NCBI GenBank assembly: GCA_038523965.1
Contig: JBCBIX010000075.1
Span: 1 to 13,776, forward strand
Source: JAJRXG01 sp038523965
Lineage (GTDB): Bacteria; Bacteroidota; Bacteroidia; Chitinophagales; Saprospiraceae
Direction of reading: 5' to 3'
DNA: 13,776 nt
Below the pieces are notes generated by a model. That model made no database searches. It was not told where the DNA came from and saw only the letters and a list, made by a program, of their open reading frames with translations. The stretch's first letter is position 1, and every line of letters begins with the position of its first letter. This document shows, in pieces, positions 6,455 to 13,776 of this stretch. Made by a program: the position numbers and the translations under genes.

Positions 6455-7336
6455 TTAGTTTCTTTGGTCAGCTCCCCAAGATAACTTTTCGTGTATCGTC
6501 TTGAGGAAGCTCTGCCCTTTGAGAATGATCAATCGTGTGTTAAAATCCGCCCGACGCACCGCCAACTGATGGTCTGCCGTGATGGTCTCATAACGCGAGT
6601 CTAACGTGCAGAGAAAATTCTTTGTTCGCCCCTCTACACTAAATGATACAACTGATGTATCAGGTATAACAAGGGGCCTGATATTGAGATTGTGAGGAGC
6701 CACCGGGGTGATGACCAAGGTTCCCGCGCCAGGAAAGATGATCGGTCCACCACAGCTAAGTGAGTATCCTGTCGACCCGGTTGGAGTTGCCACGATCAGG
6801 CCATCAGCCCAGTAGGAATTCTGATAATCACCATTGATATAAGTGTGTATGGTGATCATGGAGGATGTATCTCGCTTGTGGACTGTGAAGTCATTCAGCC
6901 CATAGGAGAAGCCATCAAAGAGCCCAGGATGTGATTCGAGATAGATCATCGCTCGTTCTTCTATACGATAGTGACCGTTATAGAGTTTGGTGAGTCCGTC
7001 GGCAATGAAGGCTTTTTCAGTTCCAGCCAAAAACCCCAATCTACCTAAGTTGATCCCCATGATAGGGATCTGCAGGCGCCCGATGAGTGCAGTCGCTCCC
7101 AGTATGGTCCCATCACCTCCTAATGTGATGACTGTATCTACTTGGCTTTGGGTAAGTTCTTGATGGTTCTTAATCCTTACTATATCGGTGGAGTGTCCTT
7201 CTTGATGGAGATAGTCATGAAGCTCTTCACTCGCATAGATTTGGCATCCCCATTGTGTTAACATCTGCTTGACCAGATCGAAAGACTCCATATATGAAGC
7301 CTTGACATAACGCGAGAAGATGAGTACGTGCTTCAC
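6455..7336 (-). CDS. nadK: NAD kinase
   Basis: NAD kinase phosphorylates the 2'-OH of NAD+ to give NADP+, the only route to NADP, in the cytoplasm. The 293-residue length is normal. The Rossmann-like N-terminal domain holds the diphosphate-binding motif TLGGDGTILGA (71-81), with catalytic D75. Then come MGINLGRLGFLA (93-104), the ND pair (N148-D149, in GLNDFTVHKRD), where many homologues have NE, and the substrate-binding glycine-rich motif DGLIVATPTGSTGYSLSCGGP (178-198). PVAPHNLNIRPLVIP (211-225) is also a family hallmark. The ATG at 7336 leads straight into the first beta strand (MKHVLIFSR), so the start is secure. The next gene begins 9 bases downstream; proC is divergent, with 113 bases between the two start codons. 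Confidence 0.97.
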   Translation of the reverse strand: MKHVLIFSRYVKASYMESFDLVKQMLTQWGCQIYASEELHDYLHQEGHSTDIVRIKNHQELTQSQVDTVITLGGDGTILGATALIGRLQIPIMGINLGRLGFLAGTEKAFIADGLTKLYNGHYRIEERAMIYLESHPGLFDGFSYGLNDFTVHKRDTSSMITIHTYINGDYQNSYWADGLIVATPTGSTGYSLSCGGPIIFPGAGTLVITPVAPHNLNIRPLVIPDTSVVSFSVEGRTKNFLCTLDSRYETITADHQLAVRRADFNTRLIILKGQSFLKTIHEKLSWGADQRN

Positions 7337-7373
7337 GATGACGGAAGATGTTGACAGTAGAGTGTAGCAAATA

Positions 7374-7387
7374 GTACTCCAGAGTAC
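7374..7387. promoter_or_regulatory. Palindrome in the nadK-proC divergent region
   Basis: GTACTC-CA-GAGTAC is a perfect inverted repeat of two 6-base arms around a 2-base centre. It lies 37 bases upstream of the nadK ATG and 62 bases upstream of the proC ATG. The size and place suit a dimeric regulator's operator, but I cannot name a regulator and it could be chance. Another GAGTAC half-site occurs at 7322-7327, inside the 5' end of nadK. I see no convincing -7/-33 pair in either direction here. Confidence 0.25.
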
Positions 7388-7449
7388 GCTATGGAGTTCA
7401 TTTCTATGGCATTTTGAGTAGGTTGATCCCGCTAACGAAGTCGCATAAC

Positions 7450-8256
7450 ATGAAGATTCTGATTATCGGAGGTGGCAACATGGGCCAAACATATGCCCGA
7501 GGATTTCTCAAATCGCATATCGTCCAAGCATCCCAGCTTATCATCCTCGAAAAATCTCCCGAAAAGGCCGAGCAGCTGAAGTCCCTCGAGATCGGACGGG
7601 TTGTGGGCACACCTGGAACCTATATCAAAGAGGTTGACCTCATCGTCCTGGCTGTAAAGCCTCAGGATACGGATCGTTTGTTCAGCTCCATAAAGGCATA
7701 CATTGATCCCCAGCAGCTTATCCTTTCCATCATGGCTGGGGTCAAACTGGATACGATCAGAGAAGGTCTGGGAGCTACAAAAATCATCCGGGCCATGCCA
7801 AATCTCCCGGCCCAGATCGGTATCGGAATGACAGTCTATACTTCTTCGGAGGAAGTCACACGAATCGAACTCGTAACTGTCCAAAACCTGCTCAGTGCCT
7901 CTGGTAAGACCATCTATGTCGAGCGAGAACCCATGATCAATGCTGCCACCGCAATATCAGGTTCTGGTCCTGCATACGTGTTTTACTTCATGAAGTCATT
8001 GATCGAATCAGCTAAGGATATGGGCTTCACTCAGTCAGAAGCAGAGTTGTTGACTTATCAAACTTTTAGAGGTGCCGTGGACCTCTTCAACAAATACGAT
8101 ATCACCTGTGAAGAATGGATTGAAAAGGTCTCCAGTCGTGGTGGCACTACTGAGGCGGCTATCCAAGGATTCCATCAGAAAAGCGTAGAGTTGGGCTTTA
8201 AGCATGGGGTCATCGCCGCACTTACACGGGCCGAGGAATTGGCCAAACAGGGGTGA
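7450..8256 (+). CDS. proC: Pyrroline-5-carboxylate reductase
   Basis: ProC makes the last step of proline synthesis: it reduces 1-pyrroline-5-carboxylate to L-proline with NAD(P)H in the cytoplasm. The 268-residue length is standard. The N-terminal Rossmann motif GGGNMG is at 7-12, AVKPQD at 68-73, SIMAGV at 93-98, and RAMPNLPAQIGIGMT at 114-128. The C-terminal helical dimer domain has the signature AISGSGPAYVFYF (168-180) and SSRGGTTEAAIQGF (228-241), the active-site and dimer-interface block (commonly SPGGTT; here SRGGTT). I chose the ATG at 7450, which begins the first beta strand directly; a longer TTG start at 7414 would add 12 unconserved residues. There is no Shine-Dalgarno sequence. 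The gene is divergent from nadK and is followed 103 bases later by the glycyl-tRNA synthetase gene. Confidence 0.97.
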   Translation: MKILIIGGGNMGQTYARGFLKSHIVQASQLIILEKSPEKAEQLKSLEIGRVVGTPGTYIKEVDLIVLAVKPQDTDRLFSSIKAYIDPQQLILSIMAGVKLDTIREGLGATKIIRAMPNLPAQIGIGMTVYTSSEEVTRIELVTVQNLLSASGKTIYVEREPMINAATAISGSGPAYVFYFMKSLIESAKDMGFTQSEAELLTYQTFRGAVDLFNKYDITCEEWIEKVSSRGGTTEAAIQGFHQKSVELGFKHGVIAALTRAEELAKQG

Positions 8257-8298
8257 GGGGATTCAGATATCACGTTAGAATCCAGTAAGACGACTGAG

Positions 8299-8325
8299 CC
8301 TCTTATCGAGGTAGAGATTCTACCT
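8299..8325 (+). repeat. Two overlapping small inverted repeats between proC and the glycyl-tRNA synthetase gene
   Basis: CCTC-TTATC-GAGG (8299-8311) and AGGTAGA-GAT-TCTACCT (8309-8325) share the bases AGG at 8309-8311, so only one hairpin could form at a time. The second has a perfect 7-base stem and is followed by TTACCC, too poor in T for a good intrinsic terminator. It may end some proC transcripts or be a minor leader structure; it may also be chance. Confidence 0.25.
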
Positions 8326-8359
8326 TTACCCATTCGTCATCAGAAAAACACACCCACAT

Positions 8360-9892
8360 ATGGACTTCAAGAGTATCATCTCGCACTGCAAAGAGTATGG
8401 ATTTATCTATCCGTCCAGTGAGATCTATGATGGGCTATCGGCCGTCTATGACTATGGTCCGATGGGAGTCCAATTGAAGAATAACATCAAGCAGTATTGG
8501 TGGAAGAGCATGACTCAGATGCATACCAATATCGTAGGTATAGATGCCGCCATCTTCATGCACCCTAAGACATGGAAAGCCAGCGGCCATGTGGACGCCT
8601 TTAATGATCCATTAGTCGATAATAAGGATAGTAAGAAGCGCTATCGAGCAGATCAACTTGTCGAAGGTTATGCAGAGAAAATCGAGATAAAGATCCAAAA
8701 GGATATCGACAAAGCAAGAAAGAGGTTTGGAGATGACTTCGATGAGGCACAATTCAGAAGCACTAATCAACGCATCCTCGATCGCCAGGCAAAGATTGAT
8801 GAGGCCATGGGTCGACTTGGAGCCTTGATGACTGCAGGTGATATGGATGGACTGAAGGCGCTGATCGAAGAATTAGAGATTGCATGTCCTGACAGCGGTA
8901 GTCGCAACTGGACGGAGGTGCGCCAGTTCAACCTTATGTTTAACACGCAACTGGGTAATATCGCAGGTGAGGAGGGAAAGCTCTACCTGCGTCCAGAGAC
9001 CGCCCAGGGTATTTTTGTGAATTATCTCAATGTTCAGAAAACGACTCGCCAAAAGTTACCTTTTGGCATAGCCCAGGTTGGAAAAGCGTTCAGGAATGAA
9101 ATTGTCGCTCGTCAATTTATTTTTAGAATGCGCGAGTTCGAACAGATGGAGATGCAGTTTTTTGTGAAGCCTGGCAGTGAGATGGAGTGGTATGACCATT
9201 GGAAGAGTAAGCGCCTCGAGTGGCATCACAACTTAGGTGTTCCAGCTGCGAAGCTTCGCTACCACGACCATGACAACCTTGCCCACTATGCTAATGCGGC
9301 AGTCGATATCCAATTCGAATTTCCATTTGGGTTCAGAGAGTTGGAAGGAATTCACTCGCGAACAGATTTTGACCTGAAGAGTCACCAAGATCTATCGGGT
9401 AAGAAATTGCAATATTTTGATCACGAGACGAATGAGAATTATGTCCCTTATGTCGTTGAGACTTCCATCGGATGTGATCGGATGTTCTTAGCACAAGTCA
9501 GCCTGGCACTTCAAGAAGAAAGCGTGCCTGATGCAGAAGGTAAGGAGACGACTCGAACAGTGATGAAGTTTCATCCAGCAGTCGCACCTATAAAGTGTGC
9601 TGTACTGCCATTACTCAAGAATAAAGAGGAATTAGTTCGGGCCGCCAAGGATGTAACTATCCAACTACAAAAACACTTTCCTGTCCAATATGATGAGAAG
9701 GACGCCATAGGGCGGAGATATCGTCGCCAGGACGCCATAGGCACACCATACTGCGTCACCATTGATTTTGACACACTCGAAGATCAGACCGTAACACTGC
9801 GGGATCGAGATACCCTGGAGCAGAAACGTGTGTCCATCGATAAGTTGTCCCAGATGATCTGGCACAAGGTGGATATGTCGATGCTACTTTAA
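8360..9892 (+). CDS. glyS: Glycyl-tRNA synthetase, homodimeric (eukaryote/archaea-like) type
   Basis: This class II enzyme attaches glycine to tRNA-Gly with ATP, in the cytoplasm. The 510-residue single chain is the alpha2 type, distinct from the alpha2beta2 GlyQ/GlyS enzyme of most Proteobacteria; some annotations call it glyQS. Visible landmarks: the N-terminal FIYPSSEIYDGLSAVYDYGPMG (15-36), HPKTWKASGHVDAFNDPL (68-85), FNLMFNTQLG (192-201), LRPETAQGIFVNY (213-225), class II motif 2 GKAFRNEI with FRMREFEQMEMQFF (about 243-269), RELEGIHSRTDFDL, and motif 3 ETSIGCDRMFLA. From about residue 405 the C-terminal anticodon-binding domain begins (APIKCAVLPLLKNKEEL), with the family's RRYRRQDAIGTPYCVTIDF. 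An idiosyncratic helical insertion at about 95-180 separates the first motifs, as in relatives. The start ATG lacks a Shine-Dalgarno sequence. Confidence 0.97.
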   Translation: MDFKSIISHCKEYGFIYPSSEIYDGLSAVYDYGPMGVQLKNNIKQYWWKSMTQMHTNIVGIDAAIFMHPKTWKASGHVDAFNDPLVDNKDSKKRYRADQLVEGYAEKIEIKIQKDIDKARKRFGDDFDEAQFRSTNQRILDRQAKIDEAMGRLGALMTAGDMDGLKALIEELEIACPDSGSRNWTEVRQFNLMFNTQLGNIAGEEGKLYLRPETAQGIFVNYLNVQKTTRQKLPFGIAQVGKAFRNEIVARQFIFRMREFEQMEMQFFVKPGSEMEWYDHWKSKRLEWHHNLGVPAAKLRYHDHDNLAHYANAAVDIQFEFPFGFRELEGIHSRTDFDLKSHQDLSGKKLQYFDHETNENYVPYVVETSIGCDRMFLAQVSLALQEESVPDAEGKETTRTVMKFHPAVAPIKCAVLPLLKNKEELVRAAKDVTIQLQKHFPVQYDEKDAIGRRYRRQDAIGTPYCVTIDFDTLEDQTVTLRDRDTLEQKRVSIDKLSQMIWHKVDMSMLL

Positions 9893-9996
9893 CGGAGCGA
9901 TGGGTGCGGAGATTCAACTCGCATAATGCCTGTCTTAATGTATAAACCCTTTATTTCGTGCTCATTACGCATTGAAGTTTTACGATATATTGGTTT

Positions 9997-11037
9997 ATGC
10001 AGATCGATTTGATTTCTGGAGGGTGCGGATTTGTCGGTAAGAATATGGTGCGCCGCATCCGCGATACGACGGATAAGAAGGTCATATTCATTGATAACCT
10101 GGCAGTGGGTCATCATCCAGATGAATGGCTCGGCATGGCACACGTCAGGACTGTGGGCAACGCACTGGTCTACGGGGAGGCAGAACGGCTCTACTTCATC
10201 CAGGAGGATTTTAGAGATACGTTAGAGAAGGTCCGGAAGAATCCGAATCACTTTCAAGAGACTTATAATTTAGATTTTGATCGGTTTGACGATGTATTCC
10301 ACTTTGCGGCGATTGTTGGTGGTCGTGCTATGATCGATGGAGACCCGATGCAGGTTGCTCTGGATTTGGCGATTGACGCCGAGTTTTTTAATTTGATCTG
10401 TAGATCTAAGCCTCAACGTGTACTATATCCGAGTTCGAGTGCGGCCTACCCAGTTGATCTGCAGACGGAGTCGTTCTCAGTCGCGTTAAAAGAGTCAGAC
10501 ATCGACTTCAAAAAGATGGGTCAGCCTGACATGACGTATGGTTGGACGAAGCTGACCGGGGAGTATCTCGCACATATCGCTGCGGCCCACTATGGTATCT
10601 CTGTGACTTGCATAAGGCCATTCTCAGGATACGGAGAGGATCAAGACCTTACATATCCTATTCCAGCCATTGCGCTGCGTGTTGCCAAGCGGGAGAATCC
10701 AGTGGAAGTCTGGGGCACAGGGGATCAAGGACGAGATTTTGTCCATATCGATGATGTCTTGGATTGTACCCTGCTGGCTATGGATCATATCCATGACGGG
10801 ACTGCGATTAACATTGGTCGTGGGGAGCTGACATCGTTTAATCAAATCATCGGTGAGCTGACGTCAATCGCAGGTTATGACGCTGAGATAAAGAGATTAT
10901 TGGATAAGCCCGTAGGAGTCCATAGTAGATATTGCAACATGGATTTTGTAAAAGAACGACTTGGTTGGGAGGCTAAAATCTCACTGCGCGAGGGCATGAC
11001 GCGGATGTACAATGCGGCCTTGCGTCGGCTAAATTAA
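9997..11037 (+). CDS. NAD-dependent nucleotide-sugar epimerase/dehydratase (extended SDR)
   Basis: This 346-residue extended short-chain dehydrogenase/reductase should act on an NDP-sugar through a keto intermediate, using bound NAD(P). The nucleotide-binding motif SGGCGFVG is at 7-14, followed by the acidic end of beta strand 2 (FIDNL). FHFAAIVGG (101-109) is the usual 'H-x-A-A' strand. The active site reads PSSSAAYP (145-152) with a serine at 146-148, and Y181-x-x-x-K185 (YGWTK). Then come RPFSGYGEDQD (207-217), VWGTGDQGRDFVHIDD (238-253), a conserved substrate-binding region, and INIGRGELTSF. Residues about 40-98 are longer than in typical GalE/RmlB proteins. The exact reaction (UDP-glucose 4-epimerase, GDP-mannose 3,5-epimerase-like, or dehydratase) cannot be read from motifs. 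A glycosyltransferase gene begins 5 bases after its stop, so it probably supplies an activated sugar for that pathway. Confidence 0.92.
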   Translation: MQIDLISGGCGFVGKNMVRRIRDTTDKKVIFIDNLAVGHHPDEWLGMAHVRTVGNALVYGEAERLYFIQEDFRDTLEKVRKNPNHFQETYNLDFDRFDDVFHFAAIVGGRAMIDGDPMQVALDLAIDAEFFNLICRSKPQRVLYPSSSAAYPVDLQTESFSVALKESDIDFKKMGQPDMTYGWTKLTGEYLAHIAAAHYGISVTCIRPFSGYGEDQDLTYPIPAIALRVAKRENPVEVWGTGDQGRDFVHIDDVLDCTLLAMDHIHDGTAINIGRGELTSFNQIIGELTSIAGYDAEIKRLLDKPVGVHSRYCNMDFVKERLGWEAKISLREGMTRMYNAALRRLN

Positions 11038-11042
11038 AGTCA

Positions 11043-12314
11043 ATGAATATCGTCTGTTTTGGTCCGGGACCACAGTTTAAAGGTGGTATTCAAAACTACA
11101 ATAGTTCACTGGCAAGGGCCTTGGATGAGATCGATGGAGTTGAAGTTACAATCGTCTCATGGACGCAAATGTATCCAGCCATCTTTCCTCGGGATCTTAT
11201 CGATAGGTCAAGTCGGTCCAGTGTTTTAGAAGGTACCGAGATCCCCGTAAAGTATATCACCAATTATAATAATCCACTGACTTGGTCTCGCACTGTCAAA
11301 GAGATAAAGGCTTGTAATCCTGACAAGGTCATCTTCCAATGGTCTCTCGCCATACAGGGTCCGCCGATCGGGTGGATTGCGAAGAGATTAGAAAAAATCA
11401 GTGGATTGGAGGTGATCATGGACTGTCATTTTGTTATCCAAAAAGAGGGTAGTGTTATTGATTCTTGGCTTACAAAGTATGCTTTGGGCAAAGTTCGGAC
11501 GATTGTGACCCATGCCTCTCAGACGACAGCTGAAGTCAAAGAATTGTTTCCGCATCGCAAATGGTCAGTGGTCACTGATGGGCAGCAACGCCAAGAGAAG
11601 AGCTATAATATTGTGCAGCTGTATCATCCGGTGTACAACTTGTTTGAGGTAAAGGAAGATTTTGATGTAGACCAGTTCAAAGAAGAAAATAAGCTAAAAG
11701 AACACGTTTTTTTATTTTTTGGATTTATAAGAAAATACAAAGGTTTACATCATGTCATTCGTGCTTTTAAGGAGTTAACGGATCGGCGAGATGACGTGTC
11801 TCTGATTATTTGTGGTGAGTCCTTTTGGGAGACGTTAGACAATTCCAAGTGGTCGACTAAGGTTAAAAACTTCCTCTTCGGAATAGCTCAGAATATCCTT
11901 TTGAAGAAGAAAGAAAAAGAGTCGGACTATAGGCCTTTACAGCTGTTGGATGAATTACAACTTCGTAGTGAAGTTTTGTTGAAGAATGACTATGTCGCCA
12001 ATGAAGAGGTACATCGGTATTTTCAGAGCTCTGATGCTATTCTTCTTTTTTATGAATACGCCACACCCTCTGGGGTTGAATCGATATCATATAATTTTAG
12101 GTTGCCTATATTGGCGACTGCAGTAGGACATTTTCCAGATACGATAGTCGATGGAACACATGGTTATCTGGCGCGTCCTGGTGATATAACACATATGGCA
12201 GATGTTATGGAACGTAGTATTACGTCGCCCATAGATCCAGGCGCCATCGATGATAAGATTAAAGGAATGAGCTGGCACAACTATGCAAAGGTGATCCTAA
12301 ACTCAGAGTCGTGA
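11043..12314 (+). CDS. Glycosyltransferase, GT-B fold (GT4-like)
   Basis: This 423-residue enzyme should transfer a sugar from an NDP-sugar to a growing glycan or lipid carrier at the cytoplasmic face of the membrane. The acceptor-side domain opens with MNIVCFGPGPQFKGGIQNYN, whose glycine-rich GGIQNY loop is usual in GT4-type enzymes. The donor-side domain has LFFGFIRKYKGLHHVIRAF (224-242), SLIICGE (253-259), and the EX7E motif E338-YATPSGV-E346 in YEYATPSGVESISY, which contacts the nucleotide-sugar. A lysine-rich insertion (about 270-300) is unusual in length. No membrane helix is seen. It starts 5 bases after the epimerase stop, and its TGA overlaps the GTG start of the next gene. Base composition dips here: I count 33 G/C in the 120 bases 11641-11760. 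Sugar and acceptor are unknown. Confidence 0.93.
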   Translation: MNIVCFGPGPQFKGGIQNYNSSLARALDEIDGVEVTIVSWTQMYPAIFPRDLIDRSSRSSVLEGTEIPVKYITNYNNPLTWSRTVKEIKACNPDKVIFQWSLAIQGPPIGWIAKRLEKISGLEVIMDCHFVIQKEGSVIDSWLTKYALGKVRTIVTHASQTTAEVKELFPHRKWSVVTDGQQRQEKSYNIVQLYHPVYNLFEVKEDFDVDQFKEENKLKEHVFLFFGFIRKYKGLHHVIRAFKELTDRRDDVSLIICGESFWETLDNSKWSTKVKNFLFGIAQNILLKKKEKESDYRPLQLLDELQLRSEVLLKNDYVANEEVHRYFQSSDAILLFYEYATPSGVESISYNFRLPILATAVGHFPDTIVDGTHGYLARPGDITHMADVMERSITSPIDPGAIDDKIKGMSWHNYAKVILNSES

Positions 12315-13776
12315 CAGTAAAAGTATCAAAGCAGAAGGTTGGATCTAAAAAGCCCAAATGGGATTCATCCTGGACCAGAGACCCGAGAGTTGCGTTATGG
12401 ACGTGTGTGGCTGCGGTTTTTGGATATCTCTATTACAGTACGATCTCTAATGGTTTCTATCAGCAGGATGAGCTGGCTCACTACCTCTCTATGAGAGGGT
12501 TCTGGTCGAATCCTAATGGTAGTCTTGATAACTGGTCAAAGCCTGGTTATAAATTGATTACAATCTGGCCGGCACTTCTCGGTCCTGGTGGGTTGAAATT
12601 CTTTAATGCATTGATGTCCGGTGCTATTGGATACCTCACATTTTTCGTCGCGAGAGATTTTAAATTGAAGTGGCCCCTGGTTGCTACCGTCCTGCTATTG
12701 ACGCAGTGCTATTGGATCCAGTTGTCATTTAGAAATTATAGTGAGAATCTGACATCATTGATTTATCTGGCATCTGTATATGCGCTGTATCGGAATAAGT
12801 TTATTGCGACTTCTCTGCTGTTGTCATATGCGTGTTTTCTAAGGCAAGAGACCTATCCGATTGCATTATTATTTGCGGGTTATGCCGTATATCATCGTAA
12901 GTATTTGGCGATTCCGTTATTGGCTGTTTTTCCAGTTTTTCACAATGCATGGGGATGGCTGGCCACAGGAAAGTCAAATTACCTTGTTGATATGATGTCC
13001 AATACCACTTCGTCATACACGAATTTATATCCAAGGCAAGGGTTAGAGCACTATCTTCTTACCTCTCCAGTGATGTTTGGATACATCGCGGTTTTGTTGG
13101 CGGTCGCTGCTTTGCTTACCGGACTGCGCAAAAAGGATAAGTTTCATCTTGGACTCATCTTCTGTTTTTTAGTAGCGGGAATTTTTGCCGGGGAACACTT
13201 AGTTTTTAATACAAAATTTTTGAACGTCGGACCTGCTACCGGAGGTAACTTGAGATATTTTAATGTCATTGCACCTTTGGTTAGTTTGCTGGGTGCGTTT
13301 GGATTTGAACGTTTCTGCTTTATAAATCGTCGAGATTGGAGATGGCTTGGTATTGTAGCGGTGTTCTTGGCGCTCATCTATTTTACGGCGTATGAGCATA
13401 ACAATATAAAGTTGAATTATTCGAAGCGTGCCTTGTTGCAGGTTATTCCAATGCTTACTGTTGTTGGGTCACTATGGACAAAGCTTAGGAATGACTATCG
13501 GATTTATGTTCTTTTTGCATGTGTTTGTTTACAGGTCATACTCATGGTCAAACCAATCAAAATCTCGTCTGAGGACGCTCTGGCATTTGAGGTTGCTAAA
13601 TTTGTAAAAGGACATGTTCAAAATGATCAAGTCAAAGTAGCCTCAGCTCATTCGTCCATTAATTATGAGTTATATGGGAAGGTGCGGATGTCTCCGATGA
13701 AAATGGATTCTATACGGAATCATACTTCTGGTGACCTTGTCATTTGGGATAGTCATTATAGTCCGAGAAATGGAGT
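12311..13776 (+). CDS. Membrane glycosyltransferase-like protein, GT-C type (3' end outside window)
   Basis: From the GTG at 12311 the frame stays open for 488 codons to the right edge; the stop lies outside. The product starts with a basic, soluble N-terminus (MTVKVSKQKVGSKKPKWDSS), then a first membrane helix at about 27-44 and a short loop ending YQQDELAHYLSMRGFW. The acidic pair D53-E54 just after helix 1 is the hallmark of GT-C enzymes (ArnT, PMT and mannosyltransferase-like families), where it is part of the active site. About ten further hydrophobic segments follow, and then a soluble C-terminal part starting near 13560 (ISSEDALAFEVAKFVKG). Such proteins use a polyprenyl-phosphate sugar on the outer face of the inner membrane. 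The start overlaps the previous stop as GTGA, which implies translational coupling. The next in-frame ATG (12491) would remove helix 1 and the acidic pair. Confidence 0.85.
   Translation, partial: MTVKVSKQKVGSKKPKWDSSWTRDPRVALWTCVAAVFGYLYYSTISNGFYQQDELAHYLSMRGFWSNPNGSLDNWSKPGYKLITIWPALLGPGGLKFFNALMSGAIGYLTFFVARDFKLKWPLVATVLLLTQCYWIQLSFRNYSENLTSLIYLASVYALYRNKFIATSLLLSYACFLRQETYPIALLFAGYAVYHRKYLAIPLLAVFPVFHNAWGWLATGKSNYLVDMMSNTTSSYTNLYPRQGLEHYLLTSPVMFGYIAVLLAVAALLTGLRKKDKFHLGLIFCFLVAGIFAGEHLVFNTKFLNVGPATGGNLRYFNVIAPLVSLLGAFGFERFCFINRRDWRWLGIVAVFLALIYFTAYEHNNIKLNYSKRALLQVIPMLTVVGSLWTKLRNDYRIYVLFACVCLQVILMVKPIKISSEDALAFEVAKFVKGHVQNDQVKVASAHSSINYELYGKVRMSPMKMDSIRNHTSGDLVIWDSHYSPRNG

Noticed and set aside
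7432..7884. 150-codon minus-strand ORF
   Set aside because: It lies antisense to proC, which has full family motifs, and its product shows no recognisable feature.
9701..9740. Exact direct repeat GACGCCATAG, 30 bases apart
   Set aside because: It encodes D-A-I-G twice inside a conserved glycyl-tRNA synthetase block (AIGRRYRRQDAIGTP), so protein constraint explains it.
9986..9993. TATATTGG as a -7 box giving a leaderless epimerase transcript
   Set aside because: It matches TAnnTTTG imperfectly and has no TTTG at the right distance upstream; the nearest TTG is only 11 bases away.
12801..13399. Three minus-strand ORFs in the right part of the window
   Set aside because: All are antisense to the long open GT-C frame that runs off the edge.
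1..13776. tRNA, rRNA, CRISPR array, insertion sequence, toxin-antitoxin or defence genes
   Set aside because: Reading both strands I saw no cloverleaf with CCA-like end, no regularly spaced repeats, no transposase or nuclease motifs, and no terminal inverted repeats; the window is almost filled by the genes listed.

Overview
The window looks like a chromosomal segment of a Bacteroidota bacterium, plausibly from the Saprospiria/Lewinella side, though I cannot fix the genus from sequence alone. The pointers are a DUF2911 protein, a homodimeric eukaryote-type glycyl-tRNA synthetase, an RluB/RsuA-type enzyme next to dnaB, almost no Shine-Dalgarno sequences, and one promoter candidate of the Bacteroidota TTTG / TAnnTTTG kind. 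Most genes are ordinary housekeeping genes. I see no CRISPR array, transposase, integrase, toxin-antitoxin pair, tRNA or rRNA.

Layout. (A) 1-3158, plus strand: the 3' end of a pyruvate carboxylase gene, a polytopic membrane protein of unknown function, ribonuclease HII (rnhB), and a secreted protein made of two tandem DUF2911 units. A hairpin terminator that works in both directions closes this block at about 3185-3218. (B) 3246-7336, minus strand, read right to left: NAD kinase, an unrecognised protein with a soluble helical N-terminus and two C-terminal membrane helices, a 270-base gap, dnaB, and a 23S/16S rRNA pseudouridine synthase. The gap holds a candidate dnaB promoter, a phased trio of DnaA-box-like sites, and a doubtful small plus-strand ORF. 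(C) 7337-7449: divergent intergenic region with a palindrome. (D) 7450-9892, plus strand: proC and glycyl-tRNA synthetase. (E) 9997-13776, plus strand: a tightly packed glycan-synthesis block with a nucleotide-sugar epimerase/dehydratase, a GT-B glycosyltransferase 5 bases later, and a membrane-embedded GT-C-type protein whose GTG start overlaps the previous stop codon. This last gene runs off the right edge without a stop.

How the parts fit. Block E is the start of a surface-polysaccharide or glycolipid locus: the SDR enzyme would make or modify an activated sugar, the GT-B enzyme would transfer it on the cytoplasmic face, and the GT-C protein would use a lipid-linked sugar on the outer face. 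The rest supplies central functions: anaplerosis, RNA-primer removal, the replicative helicase, rRNA modification, NADP supply, proline synthesis and glycine charging.

I did not find a clearly new system. The items most worth a second look are the DnaA-box-like trio upstream of dnaB, the gapless 171-residue tandem duplication in the DUF2911 protein, and the truncated GT-C gene.
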